Below are positions 33,321 to 45,018 of a DNA stretch of 64,000 nucleotides, piece after piece. The stretch is from Sistotremastrum niveocremeum HHB9708. Its lineage: Eukaryota > Basidiomycota > Agaricomycetes > Sistotremastrales > Sistotremastraceae. The notes under the pieces were generated by a model. It searched no databases. It saw only the letters and a list, made by a program, of their open reading frames with translations, and was not told where the DNA came from. The DNA lies in assembly GCA_001630475.1 (NCBI GenBank), contig KV419411.1, positions 1 to 64,000 on the forward strand, in the 5' to 3' direction. Every line of letters begins with the position of its first letter. Position 1 is the stretch's first letter. The position numbers and the translations under genes are program-made.

Positions 33321-36268
33321 GTAACTCTCCACCAAAAACCATTTTGATCTTTTCACCGAGTTCGTTCTCCAGTCTATCGGCTTCAGGATCGGAACTGGAG
33401 GTCATAGCAAGGTCATCGACGGCCATATTGACGATGCTGCAACCCGTATTGGTGCGCCGAACATATACAGCATGATCCACATGAATACGCTCAAAGCCCA
33501 GATCCTTGTAGATTCCGTTGATGTGCAAGTACCAAGCTCGTCCGGCCTGCTTGAGTCCATATAATGGTGCCTGTAGGATGCACACATCGCCGGGATTCCC
33601 TTCGATAAATCCTTCTGGTTGTCTGAGATCGATCTGCTCTTCTAAAAGTCCATTCAGGTAAGCCGATTTGACGTCTCCTTGCCTGATGACCCATCCTAGC
33701 TTCTTTCCTAGGCTGATAACCATCCTCAACGACTCAAACCGCCCAACAGGGGCGAATACATCAAAATATGACTCGCCAAATCGTTGCGAAAAACCCTGAG
33801 CCACCAGTCTGGCTTTATACTTCAGGATTTTGCCTTTCTTGTCGTGTTTGATATGGAATACCCATTTCGAGCCAACAAGTTGAACTCCAGGACGACGTGG
33901 ACCAATATGCCAAGTGCCGTATTCCTGTAAGGTTTCGTGTTCTGCCTTCATAGCAGCAATCCAGTGTTCCTTATCTTCACTGTTTATGGCCTCCTGATAG
34001 GTTTTCGGCTCCATCCCTGATGGCAATACTTTGATTTCATTAGCTTTGAATGCATGTTCATCGTCGTCACGACGATTGTTCATATAGCCAGCACCCGGAG
34101 GTACGTCCGAAAGTTCTGATTCATTGTCAGAATCGTCTTCTGACGCCTGGGTTGGCTGAGAAACTGGTGCCCCTTCCAATGGCACATAGTGTTCGGCCTC
34201 GAGCCCTTCATTTCTCCTAGATTTTCGAGTAGGTGGCCCATAATCCTTTCGCCGTCTTGGTGCTCTAGACATATGCTCAGGTTCATTTGGCTGATTTTCT
34301 TCGTCTGCAACAGCTCCTGGTCCGTCGCCAGTACCTTGGTTCTCGGCAGCTCCATCCACTGGTTCGTCTCTTTCATCCAGATTTTCGAGCCTTGGAGGAT
34401 TGACGATCTCAGGAGATTGATGGATCGAAATATGTTCGTCAACACCATAGTCGTCATCGGCATCGGGTACGCTTTCGTCCGATGCTTCATCGAAATCTGA
34501 TTCCAGGAGTTTAACTCCCCCTGCAGACGAAGGGAGGGGTACTTCAACGACCTTGTGCAAGTTTTCATCAAATATGACATGAGGCGACTTGTAGTATCGC
34601 TGGGACTTGAGATCAAAACATCGGTATGCTTTTGAGTGCTCGTAGTAGCCAAGAAATATACATTCCACTGATTTGGGCTCCAGCTTCTTTCGAAGTTCGT
34701 CAGGTACGTGGACCCAGCATCGTACACCGAATTCTCGTAGATGTGCCACATCAGGTTTTGAACCGGTCCAGAGTTCATACGGTGTCTTCCCGTTCAGGGT
34801 ACGTGATGGGATACGGTTGCGAAGGTATGTAGCTGTATTGACAGCCTCTGCCCAGAACGATAGGTTGACATTACGTGCGTAAAGCATGGCACGAACTCGT
34901 TCCATGATTGTACGGTTCCCACGCTCTGCCACTCCATTTTGCTCTGGCGTATACGGAGCAGTGGTTTCGTGAATAATCCCTTGTGAGGTGAGCCAATCTT
35001 CGAGCTCTTGGTTCATGAATTCGCCGCCATTGTCACTGCGGAATCGTTTCCACTTTCCGTCAACTTCATTCTCAGCTATAGCCTTGAAATCTTTCAAGAT
35101 CTGGGCAATGCCGGTCTTGTCACGGAGAAGGAACACCCAGAACATTCGGGTGTAGTCATCGGTGAGACCTAGGAAATATCTATTTCCGCCACGAGAGGGA
35201 ATGCTGAATGGACCGCATAGATCGGCGTGGACTCGTTCGAGGGGAGCTTTGGCACGATTTTTGGAAGCAGGAAAGGGAATTCGTTCGTGTTTTCCCTTGA
35301 TACACGGCCCACAGATTGGGAAAGGTGAATCTAGATCGGCATCCATTCCGTCAACAATCTGATTTTTGATCATGGCAAGGATCAAGCTAATTCCAGGATG
35401 TCCGCACCGGCGATGCCAAAGATCGACATCTGCCTTTGCAGACCCGGCTGCCGATACAACTTGGGCCCGAGCATACGGTCTTTCGATTGTGGCATTTATG
35501 GGCCACATGCCATTTCGACAGTGAGAGGTCCCCACGAAGCGATTCTTCTCGTTAAACCATTTTTCGACACCTGCTTTAGATCTTGAAGACCATCCTAGTG
35601 CGTCCAATTGAGTCTTCGAGATGAGTCTGACACACCCCTTTGGCGCATACAAGACGTCGGTAAGTTCGGTGATTTGCCCAGTATCAGCCCATTTTATTCG
35701 GATGGTTCCCACCCCAATGCCACGTTCTCCATGGTCTCCCAGCCCTTTGATTAAGATATCGGTTGGTGCGATGGATATAAAGTCGTTGATATTATCGGTG
35801 ATGTGACGAGTGGCACCGGAATCGATTACGAAACCATTAATCTGGTGCGCACTGAAATCAGCAACATAGGCACGAGGTGCATCGTTCGAGGGACTTGTGT
35901 GACCGGCAATGGGGATTGGAATGATGGGATTGATGGGGATAGGAAGATGGCACAATGAGTCGATTGGGTTGTTTTCGAGCGATGGGATGTTCTGCAGGGT
36001 TTCAATATTTCTGTTGCCATACTCTTGTTGGTCAACACTGTCGCTGATAACCTCTGTCTTCATCTCCAACACACTCCAACACATGTCGTCCTCTCGTTGA
36101 ACTCGTTCCTTTCGTTCTCTATGCAAATTGCTTTTGTTTCTTGTTTTCTTCATATTTGGGGCGAAGGAAATTGACAGGGAAGTACGGTAGTCATTTGTTG
36201 ATCAATGCGAGGTTGAAAGAAAGAAGAATGATAGATTATATGGGACTTTGACTGATAGTTCAATTTTC

Positions 36269-36287
36269 GAGCGCAGGGCTCATAACC
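36269..36287 (-). promoter_or_regulatory. Putative half-tRNA primer-binding site of the Copia element
   Basis: Directly inside the right LTR the plus strand reads GAGCGCAGGGCTCATAACC. This looks like a methionine tRNA anticodon arm with the CAT anticodon, ending within the anticodon loop. Drosophila copia and yeast Ty5 are known to prime from a methionine tRNA fragment cut in the anticodon loop, so this is probably the primer site. Confidence 0.65.
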
Positions 36288-36578
36288 TGTGCGAAATATA
36301 GCTCAGTGGTTGTGTACAACACTAGATATATTGAGTAATGCTACCTGTGCGAAATATAGCTACACAGGTCATCAGCAAAAGAATGAAACCATACAAGACG
36401 AATACTGACCTCAGTGGTTGTGTACAACACTGAGGTTCAGTCTAAACTCCGCTAAACTACCTATACAGTCGATTGCCATGGTTGAGACTCCGCTCAACCT
36501 AGTGGCATAGCGCAACTGGGATCCAAGACCCCGACAACTCCCCCTGTAACCTTAGGGGATGAGTTCGAATATTCAACA
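36288..36578 (-). repeat. Copia LTR (5' LTR in element sense)
   Basis: 291-bp LTR, identical by eye to 31489-31779, TG...CA ends, followed by the CCAGC target duplication at 36579-36583. Confidence 0.95.
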
Positions 36579-36778
36579 CCAGCTGCAGGCAGGACCACCA
36601 TCAACTTGTTGCCTCAGTAGCTAGGATGTATGACGTACCTGCCAGCCACTGCTATCCATCCTGTCATAGAATTATCCGTGATCGGCGCTTCCAGTTCGTC
36701 GATTTCGACTTTCTCGTCCATGGTTGCTGAATTCTCAATTGAGCTGGCAGGAATTGAAGTGATTTCCGAGTTGCTCAT

Positions 36779-38874
36779 CGTTGACAGAGATGACGAAGAG
36801 AGAAGCTTTCAAGGCTTTAGGAGCAAATAAGCCTCTGTGATAAAGAGAGAACTCGGTGCACTCACTTTGAGTCAGGCGCTATTTATCCAAGCTCTCATAG
36901 GATCACATCGTCCCCAAGGTATCCGGTCCATAATATATCTTTGACTCTTTGTCCGAGTTGAGCTGAACATGACATCCTGTTTGATAGGTTCTGAGCGGCA
37001 GAATCCTGGAGTTTTACTATCATGCGTCGTGAGAATTGGAGAAACGAAGAAAAAAACAATTGACCCACGTAATCGAGTAGAAATTTGTTTTCTGGACCTG
37101 TTGGCTATTACACCTCGTCAGCGTTGATGCCATTTAACATTGCAGCATAGTTTACCCAAACAAGTCCCCTGGAACCAACACAAGCTCAAGAAATCGCAGT
37201 CGATAACCCTTGCCGCAGAGGCCTGCCGTAAATATCTAAGCCCAAAATACCCATCCCCTCTATCACCCATGGAATATTTTCCTGGCTTCTGACTCTCTAA
37301 TGGAGTACCTTGACCAAACAAGGTTATGGGACTGAGTCGTCGGCTGGACGGCAAGATCGCGCACGCTAAACGTTTTGAACCTTGATCATGATCGTACGTT
37401 GTCAGGCATCCGGCCACCGGCGCGATCAGCCGCGGTGCGATTCCGTCATAATTCAGACTCCGCTAGGACTCGGTCTGCTTTGCTCGATCTTCGTTTTGCT
37501 TGGTTTTCGATGCCTCGACGCTTCTTTCGTATGACCAGTAAACTATGAGGTCGAGATACATCTCGTTGGTAGGCTTGTCTCACATTCAAGCCCCCTTTTA
37601 TTCCTAGTAGACCCGGTATATCCTGATGGAGATCGATGGAGGCGTTTGTCGACTGAGCTGATCAGCTGAGTCCTGAATCTGCTCTACTTCTATGGCGACT
37701 CGGAGGGAAAAGGCTACCCATGAGCGCTATATGAGATCAGATCTCTGCTTCTCTTTCGATATCGATCTAGCTTTATTATTGCATATCCCGGAAACCGACG
37801 TTGCTCTAGTAAAGTCCCCCAGAGAATCATGATTAGATCTCGACAGAATCTCCAGAAAATAATACTCGAGGTCATCGATTCACAGAAGATTCACAGTCAT
37901 AATAAGCTCCAATTTACAGTCGACAAGATCTCGACTTCGCTTCTCAAACCCAGAGACCTCATTCTCATAAACCCCGAATCAATTAATTACAAACCGCTCG
38001 TTCCTTCCCTTCACCCTTGATAAAAAAAAGGAGACATTCGCTCTTCTGTTTCCGCCCCGAATATGTCATCTAACTAAGAATGAGGTCAAATATTAAAAAT
38101 CGGCTTGGACTCAAACCTGAGCTTTGATTCTCAATGAATGAACAGTAAATCACATCTTCACGTCCCCTCCTCAACGGTCTTCTTTCATTGATACCTATCT
38201 CTCATGCCGACTCGGACTTTGCACGACGACTATAGTTATAACGAACCTCGGGATACTCGGGCACTTTGGAGTTGGTGACACTCTACACCGACAAAGCTTA
38301 GAAAGTATGAGATGGATATTGATACTCTGATGGTACGTCTTCTTGTCGTGTTACATTTCGTACGTTGTATCTTGATCCTTACGCCTAGTCAGTCGAATAT
38401 TCGATCTCGTCGACGATGACGATGATGACGAAGTTTATGAACTTGAGACTCTTCGTGCAAGTTAGAGAGTCGATAATTAACAAAATTCGCAGGAGAATGT
38501 TAACGATTGGAGAGGAACCAGAGGAAGATGTCAAAAAAGTTGAGAATTGTGCAAGGCGGCGCATGGAATGGAAGGGAGGGATGGACTTTATAAATGCAAT
38601 GATTACACGATAACGTTTTACATAACGATTGACAACAAGATTACAGAATGTCCGATTCTATTTTTACGAGGAATGTGAACTAAGACAACTGCTCGTAAGC
38701 AAAGTCGCCGACGGCCATGCTGGAGAAGGAAGGATTAGAGACGGAAAGACACAATGCAGAGGAAAGAGACGTACTGAATGGGTGCCTGGCCGGGCTGAGT
38801 GGTGCGGTAACATCCATACTTGACACTAAGAAAACCATCAGCGACGCCGAAGAGCAAAGCGAAAGAAGAACTCA
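36779..38874. other. Intergenic region; possible small acidic ORF
   Basis: Upstream region of permease 4 and 3' flank of secreted protein 1. A possible plus-strand small gene starts at 38204 (MPTRTLHDDYSYNEP). Further on are an acidic segment FDLVDDDDDDEVYELETL and a basic tail ending at 38613, but the introns needed to join them would be very short. I regard it as doubtful. Nothing else recognised. Confidence 0.25.
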
Positions 38875-39628
38875 CTAGGAAGTATTACCGCCCATATACC
38901 CATTGGTATTGTACGTCAACAGCTGCTTGCCCGAGTCCGCATCCGTCAAGACATAATCCAACTGTCCATTCGGCCCAAACGTAACCTTGAGCGAATGCAA
39001 GAGATTCCTCCCGACAAAGCTCTTAAGCGGAATCGCAGGACACCTCCCCCCACAATTAATCCTCCTCGGCGCGTAATCCAGCACAGTAGCAGTATCATTA
39101 ATAGCATCAAACGTCACCACCGGCGCAATATCCTGCCCATCCATGATCTGCCAACGATGACTGAAATCGGATTGAGACACCGAAGTGGACGTATCGGGTG
39201 CTTCGTCGTATTGTTTCCATGTGTAATGCGCGGAGTGGCCTGCGAGTTGGGACTTTGTGCGGAATTCGATACGTTGGCGTGGGGAGTCGCCTGTGTGTTC
39301 GTTTTGGTTCGCGGAGAGGTAGATGCCGTAGCAGTCGTTGATTTTGGCGGATTTGATGTCGCAGCCTCGAGTTAGGATACCTTCACAATATATGAGCTAA
39401 TGAATGGATGATGAAGGAAAGAAGGGATGTACCGCTCGACTGCCAATTCCTGAGACCTGGCGCCAAAGACGAATTGCCATATTGCATCTCATTTCCATCG
39501 GAGAGCTGAGTGATAGGCGTAGACCGAGCAGAATGGATCCTAGCGAGGAATCCACGAGCTTCGGCTTCAGGTACAGAAGCAGCGAATACGGTAGCGAGAG
39601 CGACGACGATGAAGCTGGGAGTGTACAT
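38875..39628 (-). CDS. Small secreted protein 1, NCGGxCP family
   Basis: Predicted secreted protein of 233 residues in two exons (39628-39433, 39380-38875; 52-nt intron, phase 1). The N-terminus MYTPSFIVVALATVFAASV is a clear signal peptide, with likely cleavage after an Ala-rich segment. After the splice: GILTRGCDIKSAKINDCYGIY, then RIEFRTKSQLAG, and the shared core YAPRRINCGGRCP, FVGRNLLH and the closing YMGGNTS. Several Cys residues suggest disulfides outside the cell. The same exon structure, intron phase and motifs occur in the gene at 41162-41934, so the two are paralogues. I know no functional name. A jelly-roll-like or effector-type extracellular protein is possible, but that is inference from size, secretion and family expansion only. 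Confidence 0.8.
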
Positions 39629-41161
39629 CGAGGAGATGAGTTGGGTAAAGTGGAATGGGATAGAGAGATCTGCTGACCTCTATCAGATTATATACGTATT
39701 TTCTAGGAGGTAAATTGCGTTCCGGGACATTGTGTCTCCTTAGGCTCGAGTGGATGGAGCTGAAAGGAGGCTGGAGCCGTCATGGCTGTTTCGCGGATGG
39801 TGGATGGGCTCGAAAAGGAGAAATGCTAAATTAGGGGCGAGAGATGATCGATGATCGATGATCGAAATCGGATGAGGGAATTCGACCTCCGACGCTTAGT
39901 CAGCGTCATCCGACTCCAGCTCACTCTGTGTCATACAACGTTGATTTAGTCGATCATCCGTGTTTCAATACTACTAGTACTGTCAATGTATCTAGACGAA
40001 CGAAAGCTATGATTATCTCCCGCATCGTCGACTCTCGCTGTGTTAGCGCTCCACCGCGAAAATCGTCTCCGCCTGGCCTGAACTGTACTCAGGAGCTTCA
40101 ACCTAACGTTAATCGGTCAGATCAAATCGGATCGATACCAAAGTCTCATTCCTAATTCAGTCTAATCACCCGGTTCATCCTCCTTCCACCGCCCTCACCC
40201 GCCTCATCCGCATGCTAGTGCTAGTGCTTCATTCGCATCCGACCCGCGTGGACGTTACAATCCGAGACAAATTTTCGACTTGCAAATTTCGATTTCGAAT
40301 TCGAATTCACGCGATGAGTCTCATACCATACCATACCATACCATACCATACCATACCATACCATACCATACCATACCATCCTACCGGAAATCGCAACTCC
40401 CATACGAAAAATATTCGTCTTTACTGTGTCAATATCAATGACGGCTGGATCGAGACTATAATACCAGTTCTCGCATCAGAATCCATATGCTAGTCTACGT
40501 TATGCTAGGCCCCAGGCTGTACTTCCGAGTTACGAACACACTCAGGCTACACTCTCCTTCCCAGAGGTCCCTCCGGTCTGCCGCTGCGATATCACAGTAC
40601 GGTAGAGTAGAATATACGGATTATTTGTCTGTGTTTATGTGATTGAGTTAAGCGAACGTTCAACGCGGCGACCGGAGGGAGCCTCTGGCGAAAAATGGCA
40701 TCCGCCTCGCGCTCCGATGTCCCGTCGTGCGGATGTCGATTCAAGATTGTCAGTGAGAAGAAGAGAAGAAGAGAAGCGGAAGAGAGGAGAAGCGGATCGA
40801 AACCGACTGAAGCACGGCCATGGCATTTCGGTAGAGGTCGAATATTAGACGTGAGCTTCGAAAGATGGAAGGACGGGAGGATAATGATAGATAGATAGGG
40901 ATATATTACAGATTTCAAGATGGACCGGAGGAATAGAATCGAGGAAGAATCACGATGATGTCATCCATTTCTCGACTGTAAAGTCGCCCACTGACATACT
41001 ACTCAAACGTATCAGCATCACCTTCATCTTCATACGGGATCACAAGACGAAAGAGGACGAACCTAATCTCTGACATCCCAGGATACGTAGCTCTAACAGC
41101 TCCAACCGACACACTTCAACCCATCAGCCCGACCCCAAACGCAAAAGACTCGAAAGAAAAC
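39629..41161. other. Intergenic region between secreted-protein genes
   Basis: Promoter side of secreted protein 1 and 3' flank of secreted protein 2. It contains the pentanucleotide array listed separately and purine-rich GAAGAGAAG runs near 40755-40800. No gene recognised. Confidence 0.5.
40322..40379. repeat. Pentanucleotide microsatellite (CATAC)n
   Basis: About eleven and a half perfect tandem copies of a 5-bp unit, 58 bp in total. Confidence 0.97.
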
Positions 41162-41934
41162 TCACATCGTCGAATTGGTCCCCATACTCCCCCTCGGACT
41201 ATACCTCAACACCTCCCCCCCACTCCCCGCATCCCTAACAACATAAACCGCCCTCCCCTCCCTCCCAGTCCCCACACTCAACTCATGAACCAAAGTCCTC
41301 CCTACACACATCCCACTATCAACACTCGGACATCCCCCTCCACAATTCTGTCTCTCCGGAACGTAATCTACGATCCGACATTTTTGGTTGATCAAGGAGA
41401 GTGTGAATATTGGTTTTTGGAGGGTGGTGTCGTAGAGCTGGAAGAGGTGGAAGAAGGGGGAGGGGCCGGGGGTGGTGGTTTGGAGGGGTTGGAGGTGGGT
41501 TTTGAAGGAGAAGGTTAGGGAGGTGTTTGGAGGGATTGGGGGGGAGAGGAATTCGATACGTTGGATTGGGGGAGAGGGGGATGAGAGGTGTTTGGATGGA
41601 TTGGAGGAAAGGGAGAGAGTGTAGCAGGATGTTATATTTGAGGTTGTGTCTGTGCATCCTTGAGTTAGGATTCCTAATATCGAATCAGTATTCGATGAGT
41701 GGAAGGAGGACGAGAGAGGGGACCTGAGGATATCCAACGCGAGATAGCGGGAGGGAGATTCGGGGACGATGAGCTGGTACTGGATTGGACAGATGAGCCA
41801 TCGGATAGTTCGACGATGCGATGCAAGCGTGATAGAAATAGGAAGGGGGAGAGACGTGCTTGCGTTGCGGATGAGGACGAGGGGGAAGAGAGTAAGAGGA
41901 GGATCAGTGCGGGGGCGAGTATGTGGGTGTGCAT
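41162..41934 (-). CDS. Small secreted protein 2, NCGGxCP family
   Basis: Paralogue of secreted protein 1: 240 residues, two exons (41934-41724, 41673-41162; 50-nt intron in the same phase-1 position). The signal peptide is MHTHILAPALILLLLSS with a Ser-rich stretch after it. Shared landmarks: exon 1 ends in ISSG, exon 2 opens ILTQGC, then IQRIEF, CRIVDYVPERQNCGGGCP, CVGRTLVHEL and a Gly-rich end closing MGTNSTM. The middle carries Pro/Ser-rich segments not in protein 1. The coding strand is strongly C-rich, unlike protein 1. A decayed relative lies 3.1 kb further right, and upstream non-coding sequence is shared with that relic. Function unknown; extracellular location is predicted from the signal peptide. 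Confidence 0.78.
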
Positions 41935-43634
41935 TGATTCGGTGTGAGGCGTCGAGTCGGTGTGAGTAACCTATATCTTCATCTTCATCCTCCACCTTCA
42001 TCCATCCTTCACCCCTCATCTCATCCGTCCTCCGGGCCCGCCTAAGTCTTGACCGAAGTGCTTCTCCCGACTCTTTCGATCTCTCGATCTCGAAATTTAG
42101 ATTTTAGATAAACAACTCCCTCATTCCCTCATTCCCTCATCCCGATCTCTTCTCTTCTCTTCTCTTCCATTCCATTCCATACGATCCGGATCGAGTGGAT
42201 ACAAGCCTAGAAAGGAGATATGCTTGCTGAATTTAGGAGCTCAATGCTCGAATAGTGAATGGCGAATGGGTCGGATGACTCGGATGACTCGGAGGATGAT
42301 GGATGACGTTGTATGAGGATGAGGGGTTTCGAACTCCGGTCAGTTTAGGCGCTGACATCCGCTTTTTTGTCGATTTTTCAGTTGGTCACTTGGTGGTGTC
42401 TCGCTCGATCGATCCAGGAGTTGGAGGAGAGTATGAAGGAGATTTGGGTCGCGGTCTGGCGGCACGTTGGCAGCGACCCCGAGCACCCTATGATCGCGCG
42501 AAAATCTTAGCTGAGAACGCGCTCACCGCTGGATCGAGCTTCATCTATGCTGCCTCATCAAGAGCCCACTCATCCCCATAGTCACCACACCACACCTCCG
42601 CATGATACGATTTGGCAAGCTCAGCGTACCGTCACTGGCACCGTCTAACACCCCTGTCATCTAAATTCATCATCGCTGGAGATCGTCCTTGACTTCCCAG
42701 GACCATAAATCCCTGTTCGTGTGAATCGTGTCTTTCCTCTCGAGGAGCAGAAACAACCAGCATGGATACTGCATCAGAATAGCAAAAAATCATCAAGGCC
42801 TTCGTATCACATCGTCACGCTGTTAGAAGGATATTAATAGTTGGATAGTAGATGCAATATGGCAGAAGCACGAAAGCAAGGGAAACGTCATGGCGTTGTC
42901 AGGATGCGGAATCAGAACTGGAGGCGGCGTTAATTGACTCAGTTTGAGGTGTTCTCACGATGTTAGTCCCTTTCTTGCTGACTTTGCCAGCATCTACTCC
43001 AGGCTCTCTCAGCTGCTTCAATATTCTGCTCAACCCTCTGTGCTCATTTGCCTGACTTTCCCTCATTCGGACGGTCTTCTACTCTCCTGTCAACATCTGA
43101 ACTTCTTGACCGCTGCTAATCAATCTTCTCTGACTAGCTTTACGCTCGCCAGTGTACACCTTCGATTCGGTAAGAATCCCTTGTAGGACTTCGTTCTTTC
43201 TTGAATTTGACCGATTCAGGACTTCCTTCGGAGGTCCCGATGTTCATAGGTAGCGCATGGACGACTTCTTTGTTGAACGAAGAACTCCATTCGACGGACG
43301 GAGTACGAGCATGAACACGAACGGGATCCGAAGACCAAACGAATCTTGCAGGAGGAGGCCAACGACCGACGGGTGCGAAATCAGGACGTTGAACGGGTGT
43401 CTCTCGAGAGATATCAGAACCGGATGAATGCGACGAAGCCAAAAAACTAACATCTAGACGGCATGAATACCGCATATACGAAGCACAGACCTCTCTTGTT
43501 CTCATACGTGAACAGGCCCGTCATTCGTTCAGAAGATCCAGCAGACGATCACCACCTTCCACTAGGCGTTGGTAAGCTCGCACCACCCTTCTCGTCTATC
43601 CCACCTCCAACTCTGCTCGTATCCGGTTGTCTCG
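41935..43634. other. Intergenic tract, partly duplicated
   Basis: Upstream region of secreted protein 2. Sequence around 42330-42390 recurs, diverged, near 45770-45830. Simple CTCATTCC and TCTTC arrays lie at 42119-42180. A minus-strand frame at 43140-43505 is open for 121 codons but has no recognised family. Confidence 0.4.
42433..42466 (+). repeat. 34-bp inverted repeat, left copy
   Basis: Matches the reverse complement of 44623-44656 at 33 of 34 positions. The pair is 2.16 kb apart and encloses the Mutator-like element. Confidence 0.8.
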
Positions 43635-44236
43635 GGAAAAATCTATTTGGCAACCCGGGTTGTCGGGGTTGTCGTGAATTTTCTGACTAAGCATGATCTC
43701 CAGATCAAGAGTTGGACTTGAGAATGCGGTCACTTCTTATGAGTTTTGGCGTGTCGAATGAGGAAAACGACGGGTTCGAAAGCAATCCGACTCCTGATTG
43801 GTCAACGTCTACGTCGTGCATCCCAGGTTTGTGCTCATGTCATCGCAATCGTCCATGATTGTCATGTACACACTCTAGGTAATACATTTGATATGCGTAA
43901 TTGAAGCTCTTGACGGAGCGTTTTTGAAAGCTTTCGTGTCGATTCCTTGACCATTAAAACAACCGGGTCATTAATCATGATCAATCGACATTGGAAATTT
44001 TGGTTGGTCCGCGGCAGTTGTGTACGCCGAAATCCCCCATTTTCAACAGCCACAAGTCGGTCCTAACATGTCTCTGGAATAATACAGTGAATTGGTTCGA
44101 GTTCTTGAGCCCATTCACGAGAGTGCGATGCGGGGTCATGACTTCGGATTATCCTGAAATCCAAAATAGGAACTTTGCTTAAGTCAGAATCTCTCGACAA
44201 CCTCGAACAACCCCGGGTTGTCAAATAGAATTATCC
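43635..44236. mobile_element. 602-bp Mutator-like miniature element
   Basis: A perfect 9-bp duplication GTTGTCTCG flanks the element (43626-43634 and 44237-44245). The ends form long inverted repeats of 50 bp or more, opening GGAAAAATCTATTTGGCAAC on the left and GGATAATTCTATTTGACAAC on the right, each followed by an ACCCGGGTTGT-like core and ending near TCTGAC. Long inverted repeats starting GG with 9-bp duplications are typical of Mutator-like elements. No ORF of note inside, so it is non-autonomous. Confidence 0.75.
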
Positions 44237-45018
44237 GTTGTCTCGTGCTGACTTAGTAGTCGGAATACAAGACATGACCTTCAAATCTCTGGTCTCTAGT
44301 TTTCGGCCTCATTCTGGACTTTGTGCATGTAAACTTCGAAGGACTATAAGGATTATATGCGTGTATTGAGGTTCAATGATCAGGTATCGTGCATGATTGA
44401 CAGCAGCGGACACCAAGGATCCTGATGAATATTTATGCGTGGCATCAAAAGCAGAATGGAGTGACCGAGAGTTGATTAATTGAGAGTCCCCGAGCTCACC
44501 GGGTCAGCCTAGGCTGATGTTCTTGCCAATTTTGGAGAGTGAGAAAATTGGTTTCAACAGGTTCCGACAAAATAGAGTTTGAGCTGAGTATGAGAATGGC
44601 GGAGCGGCACGAGGACTATCGCCGTGCCACCAGACCGCGACCCAAATCTCCTTCATAGGAGAGAGGAGATGTAGCGTTGGTGGGTGAGTGGGAGATGGAT
44701 TATGGATGGGTCAGCTGGGTACCTTGTTCGGTGTTCGTGAGCATTTTGACTTCTATTGATTTGAACCATTCTGCGTTTTGCGTAGGTTCTCTCGGTCTCT
44801 CCTAGATCTCTCAGCTTAGATCTATCGCTGTGGATATCTCAAGAACAAAGCGTCTCGATCATACCGGTTGACGCATCGGCTCTGACTGAATCTCTCTCCT
44901 ACTGGAACCTTAACCCGGACGTCAACAAATTTTTCTTAGGAGTCGACTCCATGTGTTCGCTCCAGTCACTTCCTCGAAAGGTGTAATTATCTTCAAAAAC
45001 GATCCCATCGCCCGGAGG
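44237..45018. other. Intergenic tract
   Basis: No gene recognised. It contains the right copy of the 34-bp inverted repeat at 44623-44656, and the 3' flank of the secreted-protein relic. Confidence 0.4.
44623..44656 (-). repeat. 34-bp inverted repeat, right copy
   Basis: Reverse-complement partner of 42433-42466 (one mismatch by eye). Confidence 0.8.

Larger units (their letters stand above)
31489..36578 (-). mobile_element. Ty1/Copia LTR retrotransposon (fossil)
   Basis: Copia-family element on the minus strand, flanked by a 5-bp target duplication CCAGC (31484-31488 and 36579-36583). Its two 291-bp LTRs look identical by eye, so the insertion is young. Recognised parts, in element order from the right: a primer-binding site, a region with protease (DSGAT), pre-integrase and integrase domains, reverse transcriptase, then RNase H, and a purine tract before the left LTR. 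The protease-integrase-RT-RNase H order is that of Copia. I do not recognise a gag part. The RT region holds a nested hAT-type element (32690-33320). The element looks broken, with about two breaks counting the nested insertion. Confidence 0.92.
28989..36778 (-). pseudogene. MFS permease 4, disrupted by two insertions
   Basis: Fourth MCT-like MFS permease. The start at 36778 gives MSNSEITSIPASS and ends its first exon in GWIAVAG at 36639. The next exon, WCIQFVSAG, lies beyond the Copia element (31489-36578). Following exons give VYAFGVYEAFYK, WIGSVQLALLAGLGLFVGP, LPQGLGMGLAMGIMYTP and RSRALAFGIACTGTAFGG. The coding exon is then cut by a hAT-type miniature element (29954-30667) and resumes at GVNVVEFLKEPTYLLICIG. 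Later exons: FPPVYVQLFSLTKGF, MVNRFGSINILILMTL, SPPINGALLTNNFIWLRPII, and a last exon ending HSQNAS with the stop at 28989. The remaining exons still read in frame, so the gene was lost recently. The exonic element, with its unsequenced gap, is the decisive lesion. The Copia insertion sits at the first 3' splice site. Confidence 0.85.

Noticed and set aside
9629-36778. Secondary-metabolite gene cluster
   Set aside because: Many permeases but no polyketide synthase, NRPS, terpene cyclase or P450 found nearby.
40322-40379. CRISPR array or structured repeat
   Set aside because: A plain 5-bp microsatellite without spacers.
42320-42360. tRNA-like B-box (GAGTTCGAAACCC on the minus strand)
   Set aside because: No matching A box, acceptor stem or cloverleaf could be drawn around it.
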